Positions 7,631 through 15,404 of a DNA stretch of 20,086 nt are shown here, one piece after another (position 1 is the first letter of the stretch; each line of letters begins with the position of its first letter). The position numbers and the translations under genes were made by a program. Under the pieces are notes generated by a model. That model was given only the letters and a program-made list of their open reading frames with translations, had not been told where the DNA came from and did no database searches. This DNA is from a virus: the IMG/VR virus record IMGVR_UViG_3300027759_000537, positions 1 to 20,086 of that record, one strand, 5' to 3'.

Positions 7631-8719
7631 ATGGAAAACGTAATTAACGAAATGGCTGATAACCTTAAAGGTTTTCAAGCTAGTATTGAAGCGAAGTTGG
7701 AAGCAACAAACGCTGAAATCCGTGTAGTAAAAGATGAAGCACAAAAACAATTTGATGCTCAAGCTGCTGCACAAAAGAAAAACGCATCTAAACAAGTAAA
7801 GTTTTTAGATGAAGCTATCGTAGAAAAATTAGATGGCAAATTGGATGAAATGGAAAAATCAATGAAATCAAATGGTAAGTATCGTTTAGATTTAAGAGAT
7901 GTTAAGTCAATGACTTTAGGTGCAAGTTTAACAGGAGATGCTCAAGCATCTTACGCTATTAATGCTTCAGTTTTACCTAGTCAAGCTATCAACTTCCGTG
8001 ATTTAGTTCCAACAGTAAGAAGTGAAAGTGGTTTGTATGTATTCTACAAAGAGACTGCAACAACTAACAACATTGCTGCTCAAACTGAAGGTTCAAACAA
8101 AGGTGAGAACAACTACGCATTAAGCGAGGTTAAAGTGGTTAATGATTACATCGCTGGTTTCTCTACATTCTCAAAACAAATGGCTAGAAGTTTGCCTTTC
8201 TTAAGCACAACTTTACCAAGAATGTTGACTAGAGATTTCTTTAAAGCTGAAAACTCTGCTTTCTTTGCAACTGTATCTGCTGCTGCAACAGGTTCTACAA
8301 CAACTGCTGAAACTGTTGATTTAAAGCAATTAGTTGATTATATCGGCAACCAAAAGAGTGCAAACTTTGTATCTTCAGTTGCTTTAGTAAGCCCTGCACA
8401 ATTAGGTCGCTTATTGAAAGAAACAATCACTTTGGGTTACTATGCTGGTAATGGTTCAGTTATCGTTAATCCTAATGGTGGTATGACAATATGGGGAACT
8501 CCTATTATTGCTGCATCTTGGGTTACTGATGATAAGGTTTTAATTATGGATAACAGTTTCGTAGAGCGTATTGAAGTTGAAGGATTAGCTATTGAATTCT
8601 CTTATGAGAATGCATCTAACTTCCAACAAAATATGGTTACTGCGAGAATTGAGTGTTATGAAGATATTAACTTAATGCAACCAACCGCAGCAATCTATGC
8701 TGATTTAGGAAATGTTTAA
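7631..8719 (+). CDS. major capsid protein (HK97 fold)
   Basis: The shell protein, 362 residues. Residues 1-80 are a charged, alanine-rich coiled coil (the HK97 delta or scaffold domain) expected to be removed by the adjacent protease, with the mature chain starting somewhere near residue 95-110. The rest fits the Phage_capsid family: INFRDLVPTVRSESG, NKGENNYALSEVKV (the E-loop region), FSTFSKQMARSLPF, LVSPAQLGRLLK and a C-terminal AWVTDDKVLIMD-like segment. C-ending codons for Phe, Asn and Ile and CGT for Arg appear more often here than in neighbouring genes, as expected for the most abundant protein. A strong terminator follows. Confidence 0.93.
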   Translation: MENVINEMADNLKGFQASIEAKLEATNAEIRVVKDEAQKQFDAQAAAQKKNASKQVKFLDEAIVEKLDGKLDEMEKSMKSNGKYRLDLRDVKSMTLGASLTGDAQASYAINASVLPSQAINFRDLVPTVRSESGLYVFYKETATTNNIAAQTEGSNKGENNYALSEVKVVNDYIAGFSTFSKQMARSLPFLSTTLPRMLTRDFFKAENSAFFATVSAAATGSTTTAETVDLKQLVDYIGNQKSANFVSSVALVSPAQLGRLLKETITLGYYAGNGSVIVNPNGGMTIWGTPIIAASWVTDDKVLIMDNSFVERIEVEGLAIEFSYENASNFQQNMVTARIECYEDINLMQPTAAIYADLGNV

Positions 8720-8741
8720 TCTTAATATTTAGATAAAAAAG

Positions 8742-8769
8742 ACCCCTTACATTTAGTAGGGGGTTTTTT
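8742..8769 (+). terminator. intrinsic terminator after the major capsid gene
   Basis: A 9-bp stem, ACCCCTTAC (8742-8750) with GTAGGGGGT (8756-8764), one G-U pair and an ATTTA loop, followed by a T run to 8769. An A run just before the stem (8735-8740) pairs with the T run, so it could work in both directions. It is the only convincing terminator in the window, 22 bases after the capsid stop. Confidence 0.9.
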
Positions 8770-8782
8770 ATTATATTTATTG

Positions 8783-8790
8783 TAAATTTG
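8783..8790 (+). promoter_or_regulatory. TAnnTTTG -7 box restarting transcription after the terminator
   Basis: TAAATTTG lies 13 bases after the terminator's T run and 12 bases before the ATG at 8803. The region where a -33 box should lie is the terminator itself and has no TTG, so support is from the -7 box and the context only. Confidence 0.4.
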
Positions 8791-8802
8791 TAAAAAAGAT
8801 GT

Positions 8803-9336
8803 ATGTCATATAATAATTTTATCATTGATTTTACTTTGACCGACATAGGTACAGTTGTTGAGCCTGTTACATTAGCAGAGGCAAAATTGTATTGCAGGGT
8901 TACTACAAATGTTGATGATAACCAAATTACCTTGATGATTAAACAAGCAAGGGAAGCGGTTGAAGTAGGTACAGGATTGAGTTTAATAGCAAAGACTGCA
9001 GTTGTATGGTTTACAAATTGGGATGGACACTTCCAGCTGCCTTATGGTCCGATGAATAGTTTTACATCATTAATAGACCAAAACGGAGACACTATTGTTG
9101 CTGCTGATTACACTTTAGTAGGTGGTAAGTTCCCACAATTACAAAGACCACAATTCCAAAACCTAAAGGCAACTTATGTCGTAGGTTACGCAACCATTCC
9201 GAACGATTTAAAGATTGCGATTTTAGATCAAGTTAGTTACGATTACGAAAATAGAGGATTGGATAGTGATACAGGTATTTGTGAAAAGACTTGGAAAGCC
9301 TGTCAACGCTGGACAAGAATAAGCCCAATATTATGA
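8803..9336 (+). CDS. head-tail connector protein (gp6-like)
   Basis: Predicted protein of 177 residues that forms the ring under the portal. It matches the HK97 gp6-like connector (DNA packaging) family: VTLAEAKLYCRVTTNVDDNQ near residue 22, IKQAREAVEVGTGLSL, a central beta section, and ATYVVGYATIPNDLKIAILDQVSYDYENRG near 125-155. Position right after the capsid gene is standard. A short ORF (ATG at 8799) in another frame stops after four codons, so 8803 is the start. The stop overlaps the next ATG as ATGA. Confidence 0.88.
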   Translation: MSYNNFIIDFTLTDIGTVVEPVTLAEAKLYCRVTTNVDDNQITLMIKQAREAVEVGTGLSLIAKTAVVWFTNWDGHFQLPYGPMNSFTSLIDQNGDTIVAADYTLVGGKFPQLQRPQFQNLKATYVVGYATIPNDLKIAILDQVSYDYENRGLDSDTGICEKTWKACQRWTRISPIL

Positions 9337-9674
9337 GGATAGGAAGCAAAAAGGCAAACTATGTTGATGCCAACACAATGTACTCGGAAATAGGCTTATA
9401 TGTGCCTACAATCACCGCTGATGGGCAAGGTGGCTATACAACTACCTATGCCTTACAAGAGGTCGTATTTGGGGATTTTAGACCTATGGATGAGAATAGG
9501 GCATTGTTAGAATTACAATTGAGTTTTACTCGTTCTGCTAAAGTATTTATCAGGTACGATGTAACAATTAACAATATGTATAAAATAGAGGCAGAAGGGG
9601 AAATGTACACAATTCATTCAATAAAGGATGTAGAGAATCAGTTTAGATTTTACGAAATATTAATGTACGCATAA
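9333..9674 (+). CDS. head-tail joining protein (head closure, SPP1 gp16-like)
   Basis: Predicted protein of 113 residues from the ATG at 9333, which overlaps the previous stop as ATGA. An upstream in-frame TTG would run back into the connector gene and is rejected. The sequence shows the small beta-barrel pattern of the Phage_H_T_join / head-closure family: YVPTITADGQGGYTTTY, then VFGDFRPMDENRAL, RSAKVFIRYDV and a C-terminal YTIHSIKDVENQFRFYEILM, where the short barrel ends. It plugs the DNA channel below the connector. Coupled to the next gene by TAATG. Confidence 0.82.
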   Translation: MRIGSKKANYVDANTMYSEIGLYVPTITADGQGGYTTTYALQEVVFGDFRPMDENRALLELQLSFTRSAKVFIRYDVTINNMYKIEAEGEMYTIHSIKDVENQFRFYEILMYA

Positions 9675-10198
9675 TGGCATTCGCAGTAAGTTTAACTGGA
9701 TTTAAAGAACTTGAAGGCAAGTTAAATAACTTATCTACTGCATTAAAAGTTGATGTAAGTGATGAAATAAACGCATCTGCACTAAAAATAGAGAATCAGG
9801 CTAAAAGATTAGCACCTGTAAACTTTGGGCAATTAAGAAATTCAATAGCACTTACAAAAGATGGTGAGTTGACATATTCGGTTGCTGCTAACGCTTCGTA
9901 TTCTGCTTATGTTGAATTTGGCACAGGACCACAAGTAAATGTACCTGCTGACTTTAAATCTTATGCCCAACAATTTAAAGGTAAAAGCGGAGGTAAGTTT
10001 AAGGATATGGTTGAAGCATTAACTTTGTGGGTAAAGCGTAAAGGAATTGGCAATGGTAAAAATGATAAAGGTTTAGCTTATGTAATAGCTTTAAGCATAT
10101 TAAGAAAAGGTATGCGACCACAACCATTTTTAGTTCCAGCTTACGAAATGGAGAAACCTAAACTTATACAAAGACTAAATAAATTATTAAATGCTTAA
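9674..10198 (+). CDS. HK97 gp10-like neck/tail protein
   Basis: Predicted protein of 174 residues of the HK97 gp10-like family, found in the neck between head closure and tail terminator. Diagnostic pieces are APVNFGQLRNSI at 47-58 (family pattern AP.dTG.Lr.SI), YSAYVEFGTG at 76-85 and a C-terminal RPQPFLVPAYE. An extra glycine/lysine-rich loop (about residues 98-125) lies between the last two, and this inserted segment is variable in the family. The ATG overlaps the previous stop, and the end overlaps the next gene by 8 bases. Confidence 0.88.
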   Translation: MAFAVSLTGFKELEGKLNNLSTALKVDVSDEINASALKIENQAKRLAPVNFGQLRNSIALTKDGELTYSVAANASYSAYVEFGTGPQVNVPADFKSYAQQFKGKSGGKFKDMVEALTLWVKRKGIGNGKNDKGLAYVIALSILRKGMRPQPFLVPAYEMEKPKLIQRLNKLLNA

Positions 10199-10598
10199 TC
10201 CTAATATAGAAATAAAGAAATGGTTTTATACCAACTTGACAAGTTCAAGTGCATTACCTGTTTATGATGGGATTGCCCCTGATTCTGCAACTGATGAATA
10301 TATTATTATGACAGGCAGAACATCCGCACAGGATCAAGGTAAAATCAGTTACACCAACTCGGTTACCATTGATGTTGACATTGTCATAAAAAATAGTAAC
10401 TTTGGATATAAAAGAGCCGAAACGATAAGCAATTTAATACTAACTGCAATCAATTCCGACACGAATATTACCCTTGCAAATGGGTTTTATGCTTCAAGTT
10501 TGGTAGTTGGTGCAATTAGAAATTTAGATGGTTTAAACCCTTTGGACAATGTATTTAGAACAATAATAACTTACAATTTAATAATAACTCAAAATTAA
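10191..10598 (+). CDS. tail completion/terminator protein (DUF3168-like)
   Basis: Predicted protein of 135 residues. The pattern IKKWFYTNLTSSSALPVYDGIAPDSA, then EYIIMTGRTSAQDQGK and VDIDIVIKN-type strands, then AETISNLILTAI, matches the small tail terminator proteins (DUF3168-type, gpU-like) that cap the tail tube and join it to the neck. Location between the gp10-like gene and the tail tube gene is the canonical place. No catalytic motif is expected. Similarity is by pattern only. Confidence 0.72.
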   Translation: MLNPNIEIKKWFYTNLTSSSALPVYDGIAPDSATDEYIIMTGRTSAQDQGKISYTNSVTIDVDIVIKNSNFGYKRAETISNLILTAINSDTNITLANGFYASSLVVGAIRNLDGLNPLDNVFRTIITYNLIITQN

Positions 10599-10604
10599 AA
10601 TAAA

Positions 10605-11045
10605 ATGGCAGAAACAAAAGTAAGCGGTAGGGATTATATCCTTTTAGCTGACATAGACGGAGACGCAACATTTAAACCTGTTGCCTGTCTTACGACTAAC
10701 TCATTTACATCAACGAATGACACGATTGATGCAACTTCAAAGTGTGGTAATTCATACACACCAAGTCCTATATTTACTCAATCTTTTGAGTGTGAAGGAT
10801 TTGCAATTGATGAAACAGGAACTCCAAGTAAGGATTCTTACCAACAATTGTATGCAGCACATTATGCTAAAACATCTTTTAATATGAAGATGGGTAAAGC
10901 AACTCCAACTTCAGGAGATATAGTTTATTCAGGTCAAGTTTTTATTAGTGATTTTGCAGTTCAAGCTGATGATGCAGATGATGTTAAATTTACTGCAACA
11001 TTCGTAGTAACAACACCACCATTAACACAAACTGAAACTGCATAA
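10605..11045 (+). CDS. major tail tube protein
   Basis: Predicted protein of 146 residues, beta-rich, with the tail-tube order: a start KVSGRDYILLAD, a middle TSTNDTIDATSKCGNSY followed by TQSFECEGFAIDE, and a C-terminal VYSGQVFISDFAVQADDADDV then FTATFVV. This fits the TP901-1-type major tail proteins that stack as hexameric rings to form the tube. The position just before the tail assembly chaperones and the tape measure supports it. The length is on the short side for the family (about 130-200). It has a second, longer relative at 15405-16109. Confidence 0.85.
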   Translation: MAETKVSGRDYILLADIDGDATFKPVACLTTNSFTSTNDTIDATSKCGNSYTPSPIFTQSFECEGFAIDETGTPSKDSYQQLYAAHYAKTSFNMKMGKATPTSGDIVYSGQVFISDFAVQADDADDVKFTATFVVTTPPLTQTETA

Positions 11046-11049
11046 AACT

Positions 11050-11415
11050 ATGTTTGAATTAAGACTGAACAACAACAAAACAATCCCTTTGAAGTGGGGT
11101 ACTTGGGCGATGAAAAGATTTTGCGAATTAGAGAACAAATCTCTATTAGACTTAATCAATATTTTATCAAGTGGTGCATTTGAATTAGGAACAATAGTGC
11201 ATATAATTCAAGCATCTGCCGAAAGCGGATGTAAGACACTAAATCAACCAATTGAATTTAACGATGTTATCGTTTGCGATTGGATTGATGAGGTTGGTGG
11301 GTTATCTGCAAAGGATGGTCAGCTAATAGATTTTATTAAATTTATGCAGACTTCAATGATTCCTGAAACAAAAGAAAATGCCGAAGTAACCAAAGACAAA
11401 GGAAAAAAAAAATAG
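11050..11415 (+). CDS. tail assembly chaperone (gpG-like)
   Basis: Predicted protein of 121 residues, helical, with a conserved block NNKTIPLKWGTWAMKRFCELENKS and ASAESGCKTLNQPIEF, then DWIDEVGGLS. It ends in a charged tail (KENAEVTKDKGKKK). By position (between tail tube and tape measure) and by the frameshift at its end it is the gpG-equivalent chaperone that coats the tape measure during tail assembly and is absent from the virion. The stop at 11413-11415 follows an A10 run where part of the ribosomes would shift by -1 to make the G-T fusion. Confidence 0.85.
   Translation: MFELRLNNNKTIPLKWGTWAMKRFCELENKSLLDLINILSSGAFELGTIVHIIQASAESGCKTLNQPIEFNDVIVCDWIDEVGGLSAKDGQLIDFIKFMQTSMIPETKENAEVTKDKGKKK
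11403..11412 (+). other. programmed -1 ribosomal frameshift site (A10)
   Basis: The zero frame reads GGA AAA AAA AAA TAG. Ten A residues contain the slippery heptamer A AAA AAA. Slipping one base back avoids the stop and continues AAA ATA GGA ATA TAT AGC with no stop until 11718. This is the standard arrangement between the two tail chaperone frames in long-tailed phages. No strong stimulatory hairpin is obvious just downstream. On this A-rich run, transcriptional slippage could give the same product. Confidence 0.85.
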
Positions 11416-11720
11416 GAATATATAGCTGGGATTCAATAATTATTCTCGCAATAGAAGTTGGCTTGACAATTAATGAGTTTTGGCAACTTACTTGGCGGGA
11501 ATTTTTATTATATAAAAAGGCTTACGAGAATCAGCAGATAAAGGAATGGGAAAGGACAAGAACTTTAGCTTATATGATTTATAGGTCAAATTCAACGGAT
11601 AAAAATCCGAAAAGTATAAAGTCCTTCTTTCCTTTGCCTAGTGATGAAGTAGAAGAAGAAAAGCCTAAACTAACGGATGAACAACTAGCAAGGACATTAA
11701 AGTTGTACGGAGTAAAATAA
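11412..11720 (+). CDS. T part of the frameshifted tail assembly chaperone (gpGT-like)
   Basis: This frame is open from the A10 run to TAA at 11718-11720 and has no ATG near its start (the first usable codon is a TTG at 11463), so it is best read as the second half of a fusion with the upstream chaperone. The total would be about 223 residues (121 + 102). The sequence IYSWDSIIILAIEVGLTINEFWQ and then LTWREFLLYKKAYE matches the T-domain pattern, in which an aromatic WREF-like stretch contacts the tail tube. The C-terminus is charged and ends LARTLKLYGVK. The tape measure ATG follows 5 bases later. Confidence 0.8.
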   Translation: MGIYSWDSIIILAIEVGLTINEFWQLTWREFLLYKKAYENQQIKEWERTRTLAYMIYRSNSTDKNPKSIKSFFPLPSDEVEEEKPKLTDEQLARTLKLYGVK

Positions 11721-11724
11721 TAAA

Positions 11725-13410
11725 ATGGCACAAGAAACATTAAAAATTACGATAACGGCTGACAATAAACAAGCCGTTCAAAATATACAGGAAACTGTTA
11801 CTGCCACAACTCAAATGGGTGCTGCCTTTCAAAGGGTTGCACCTGCAACTAATCAAGTTAATCAGGCATTAGTAAATGTTTCAAGGGTTGCTCAAGATGC
11901 TCCGTATGGTTTTATTGGTATTGCGAATAACTTAAACCCTTTATTAGAATCATTCCAAAGATTAAAAGAGACAACAGGTTCAGCAGGTAGTGCTTTAAAA
12001 GAGATGGCAAAGGGTTTAATGGGTCCAGCAGGTATCGGTCTTGCATTGGGTGTGGTTTCATCTTTGATAGTAGCATTTGGTCCGAAAATAGCAAAGTTTA
12101 TTAATGGTACAAATGAAGCAAGTGAAGCACAAGATAAATTTAAGGAAAGTTTAGATAAGGCACGAGCATCCGCAAGTGAAAGTGGTATTAAATTACTTGC
12201 ATATATTAGAGTTGCTGAAGATGCAACAAATACTGATGCTAGGAGAAAAGAAGCATTAGATGCAGTTAGAAGCGAATTAAGTAAAGTAAATGCTTCATAC
12301 ACTACTACAATTAAGACAACCGATGATGCTAGAAAAGCAGTTACATTATATACTGATGCTTTAGTTGCACAAGCAATTACTTCAAGATATATTGATGAAA
12401 TTGCTGATAAAAATATAAAATTAGCAAATGCTACAAAATTAGCAAAGAAAGCTGGTGAAGATTATGCTGCAACTTTAGAAAGTTCTAAAAAAATGGTCAA
12501 TGGTTATGTTGATGTTTCGGCAACAATGGCACTCGTAACTAATAGAGATAAAAATGCTTTTGATGCAGCAAAAAAATCAGTAACGGATTTAACAAATGGA
12601 ATTGCAGATTTAAATAAAGAAGTATTTACAACAATAGATAATGCGTTAAAATCAAATAATCCATACTATGTAATGGATAAAAGTGCAAAAGAATTAGATA
12701 AAACTATTATAGAAGTAACTAAAAACTATAAAGCGTTTACTAAATTAACTGCCGAACAAGTTGGAACATTTTTACCAACTGATAAACCTGTTTCACCTGT
12801 TGCACCAGCAGCACCACAAATGTTAGGACAAAGAGGTCCATCACAAGCAATTATTGATGCAGCAGCAATATCGGCAGCTGATAAAGAATTAGCTAAATTT
12901 AATTACTTATTAAATGAGGCTGCTACAACGGCAACATTTTTAGCAGATGGAGTTGGTAATATATTTCAATCAATTGCTCAAGGTCAAAATATTGGAGAAT
13001 CAGTTTTAAGTGTATTTAAGGATTTAACTTTACAACTTGCTCAAATGGTTGTAAAGGCTTTAGTATTTAAAGCAATTATGAGTGCGTTAGGAATGGGTAA
13101 GGTTGTTGGAACAACAAGTGATTTAACAGGTGGTTTATTAGGTGGATTAGGAAAGTTATTAGGATTTACTCCAATGGCAGAAGGTGGAATAGTAAGCAAA
13201 CCAACATTTGCAATGGTAGGTGAGGGTGGCGAAAGTGAAGCCGTTATGCCTTTATCTAAATTAGATAGTATATTAGGTAGTGCATTTACAAGTGGTGCTA
13301 ATTCAGGTGGTGGAATGAGTAGCGGTTCATTTGTATTAAGAGGAAATGATTTGGTTTTAGCATTACAAAGGTCTAATTCATCATTAAATTTAAGGAGAGG
13401 TGGCATATAA
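11725..13410 (+). CDS. tail tape measure protein
   Basis: Sets tail length and is later ejected. 561 residues with long helical stretches: DNKQAVQNIQETVT at the start, a hydrophobic segment at about 95-120 (GPAGIGLALGVVSSLIVAF), heptad-rich helices in the middle, a second hydrophobic region at about 450-480, and the typical tape-measure end MAEGGIVSKPTFAMVGEGGE followed by AVMPLSKL. No lysozyme or peptidase domain is seen. At roughly 1.5 angstrom per residue the tail would be near 80-85 nm, an inference. It ends in a Gly/Ser-rich tail that overlaps the next gene by 11 bases. Confidence 0.92.
   Translation: MAQETLKITITADNKQAVQNIQETVTATTQMGAAFQRVAPATNQVNQALVNVSRVAQDAPYGFIGIANNLNPLLESFQRLKETTGSAGSALKEMAKGLMGPAGIGLALGVVSSLIVAFGPKIAKFINGTNEASEAQDKFKESLDKARASASESGIKLLAYIRVAEDATNTDARRKEALDAVRSELSKVNASYTTTIKTTDDARKAVTLYTDALVAQAITSRYIDEIADKNIKLANATKLAKKAGEDYAATLESSKKMVNGYVDVSATMALVTNRDKNAFDAAKKSVTDLTNGIADLNKEVFTTIDNALKSNNPYYVMDKSAKELDKTIIEVTKNYKAFTKLTAEQVGTFLPTDKPVSPVAPAAPQMLGQRGPSQAIIDAAAISAADKELAKFNYLLNEAATTATFLADGVGNIFQSIAQGQNIGESVLSVFKDLTLQLAQMVVKALVFKAIMSALGMGKVVGTTSDLTGGLLGGLGKLLGFTPMAEGGIVSKPTFAMVGEGGESEAVMPLSKLDSILGSAFTSGANSGGGMSSGSFVLRGNDLVLALQRSNSSLNLRRGGI
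13392..13397 (+). promoter_or_regulatory. Shine-Dalgarno-like AAGGAG before the GTG start of the hub gene
   Basis: AAGGAG lies inside the end of the tape measure gene, two bases before GTG at 13400. It is one of very few SD-like sites in the window. The spacing is shorter than usual, so its role is uncertain. Confidence 0.35.
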
Positions 13411-15391
13411 CTTAAAATACCAAATAACTGCTGCAACCAAAAACAATGAAGTTGCGGTTGTAGAAATGTATATTGATGAAGTAGTCGCTGCGGTAATTGA
13501 ATATCCTGCAACTGCAATTCAATTGCAATACATCCCTAGAAGCGATGATATTTACGAACCTATTTATGCAAGTCAATTAAATGTCAGTATTGATGTAACG
13601 GATGATGATGCTAATATGCCTGACTTTACAACATTGAACGATAGGAAATATTTAGTTAAATTATTTATAGATGAGGTAATTTATTGGCAAGGTTGGGTTT
13701 TAAGTGATCTTGTTCAATACTCATTTACCACAGGTAGAAAAGAATTAGCTTTTAATGCTATTGATGGACTTGGAATGTTAGATTATATTCCTTTTACATT
13801 TACGGAAACTAATGTAGCAGGTAACACTAAATTAAGCCCACAAACAGTACTTTACTTTTTATATAGTTGTTTAGGTGAAATAGGATTCCCAACAGGATTG
13901 AATTTAATAACTGCTTGTTCTTATTATGCAGCTGGAATGGATAATCGTGGTGATGGTAGCGAATATGAACCATTTAATCAAAGCTATTTACGACCTGTTT
14001 ACTTTCAAAATGATGATGAAACATACGAAACTTGTTTAATTGTTTTGACTAAAATATTAAAGTCATTTGGTTGCAAAATTTATCAAGCCAATGGGAAATG
14101 GATGATTGTAGCAGTTAATGAGTTTGCTGCTGCTCCATATTTTGCTTACACTTACTTTACGGAATACGATGCAGATGGCTTATTAGTAGATTCAGGCACA
14201 TTTAATACATTAAGCGAAATACAACCATATACAGGAAATACAAGCGGTTTATACTTTACTAATAATAGCCAAATGAAGCTATTTAAGAAAGGTTATAACA
14301 ATTTCAATTATAGATACGATATCAGTTACGCACCTAATTATATTTCAAATTCAAACCTAAAGAATTTAACGAGTGGATTTCCTACATTATGGGGAACATT
14401 TAATCAAGGTTCAGGTGGAAGCGTATCGGTTGTAAATAAACCATATGAGGCAAGTGATTGGTTTTATATGATATTAGGAACATCAACAGGTGTTACAGGA
14501 TTAACGGAAGTTCATACTAATCCTGTTGGATATGTAACTGCAAATGATACATTAACATACACACAAACATTTTATGCTCAACCTGTTGACAAAGTAAGAG
14601 GACAAATTCAAATACAATTAACTGGAATAGGCGGTGGTGCTGCAATTTACTATATCAATGTTGATGGCATTTGGCAAGATGCTTCAGTTGCACCTTTTGA
14701 TAATTATTATCAAGTTCCTTTAGTAGAGGAAGATAAAATAAACACAGTTACAATAACAACTCCACCAATACCTGAAAATGGCACTTTGGCAATTACTTAT
14801 ATGCTTACAAGGGATATATTTGATTGTGCTACCTATGCAAAAGTTGGAGCATTTGGATTGACATTTGATTCTCCTTTATCATTGATTACATCTACTTCAA
14901 TAATTGATGCAAATAATCAATATCAATTAGAAATGGATTTGCCTTTGGGTTATCCAATATATCAAGGAGATGGTGTTGATAGAGTTGAAGCAAATATGGC
15001 ATACGGAACTATTCAACAATTAGTATCAGGTAACTTTGTATCTGCAACAGGATGGTATCGTTACGGACCTTATACAACCCCTACTGATGGTTTAAGCGAA
15101 ACTATAATGAAGGAATACATAAACAATTATAGAAGGAACTTAATAAATGTTGATTGCAACCTATTTGGAATAACAACGACTAATGGCAATTTTGCTGCAA
15201 ATAAGTTATTACAAATATTAGATACTGATCCAGCACAAATAAACATTGAAGATAATAGATATATGACAGGCAATATGACTATTGATATTGTAGGATGTGA
15301 AACTCAAGCTACTTTATTAGATATTTCTAATGAGGAACTTGCAAGTACAATAGAAACAATATTCACAGTAAACGGAGTACCTTTTAATTAA
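13400..15391 (+). CDS. large tail protein, probable distal tail/baseplate hub
   Basis: Predicted protein of 663 residues, acidic and beta-rich. The GTG at 13400 is the only start before residue 23 because an in-frame stop lies at 13391-13393, and it gives the N-terminus MAYNLKYQI. Residues 1-130 look like a beta-barrel hub domain (LFIDEVIYWQGWVLSD, then YSFTTGRKELAFNAIDGLGML). The rest is aromatic-rich with many Asn/Tyr/Thr, as in structural tip proteins. In long-tailed phages the genes after the tape measure encode the distal tail and hub proteins, which supports the role. I recognise no enzyme motif, and the exact family is not certain. Confidence 0.65.
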   Translation: MAYNLKYQITAATKNNEVAVVEMYIDEVVAAVIEYPATAIQLQYIPRSDDIYEPIYASQLNVSIDVTDDDANMPDFTTLNDRKYLVKLFIDEVIYWQGWVLSDLVQYSFTTGRKELAFNAIDGLGMLDYIPFTFTETNVAGNTKLSPQTVLYFLYSCLGEIGFPTGLNLITACSYYAAGMDNRGDGSEYEPFNQSYLRPVYFQNDDETYETCLIVLTKILKSFGCKIYQANGKWMIVAVNEFAAAPYFAYTYFTEYDADGLLVDSGTFNTLSEIQPYTGNTSGLYFTNNSQMKLFKKGYNNFNYRYDISYAPNYISNSNLKNLTSGFPTLWGTFNQGSGGSVSVVNKPYEASDWFYMILGTSTGVTGLTEVHTNPVGYVTANDTLTYTQTFYAQPVDKVRGQIQIQLTGIGGGAAIYYINVDGIWQDASVAPFDNYYQVPLVEEDKINTVTITTPPIPENGTLAITYMLTRDIFDCATYAKVGAFGLTFDSPLSLITSTSIIDANNQYQLEMDLPLGYPIYQGDGVDRVEANMAYGTIQQLVSGNFVSATGWYRYGPYTTPTDGLSETIMKEYINNYRRNLINVDCNLFGITTTNGNFAANKLLQILDTDPAQINIEDNRYMTGNMTIDIVGCETQATLLDISNEELASTIETIFTVNGVPFN

Positions 15392-15392
15392 T

Positions 15393-15400
15393 TAACTTTG
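15393..15400 (+). promoter_or_regulatory. TAnnTTTG -7 box 4 bases before the second tail-tube-like gene
   Basis: TAACTTTG, with the ATG at 15405 only 4 bases later. There is no TTG at the expected -33 position, so the promoter is half-supported. If used, the transcript would be leaderless. Confidence 0.4.
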
Positions 15401-15404
15401 TAAT

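Noticed and set aside
10020-10027. TAACTTTG motif inside the gp10-like gene
   Set aside because: It is in the middle of a gene with no gene start downstream, so it is probably chance in AT-rich coding sequence.
11403-11412. A10 run seen as a sequencing error splitting one gene
   Set aside because: A -1 frameshift at exactly this point, between tail tube and tape measure, is the normal arrangement in long-tailed phages, so a real site is more likely, although a length error of the run cannot be excluded from sequence alone.
13041-13517. Open frame of 158 codons on the - strand across the tape measure end
   Set aside because: It lies opposite two well-supported genes, has no family resemblance and is rich in Pro/Leu as expected from reading the AT-rich + strand backwards.
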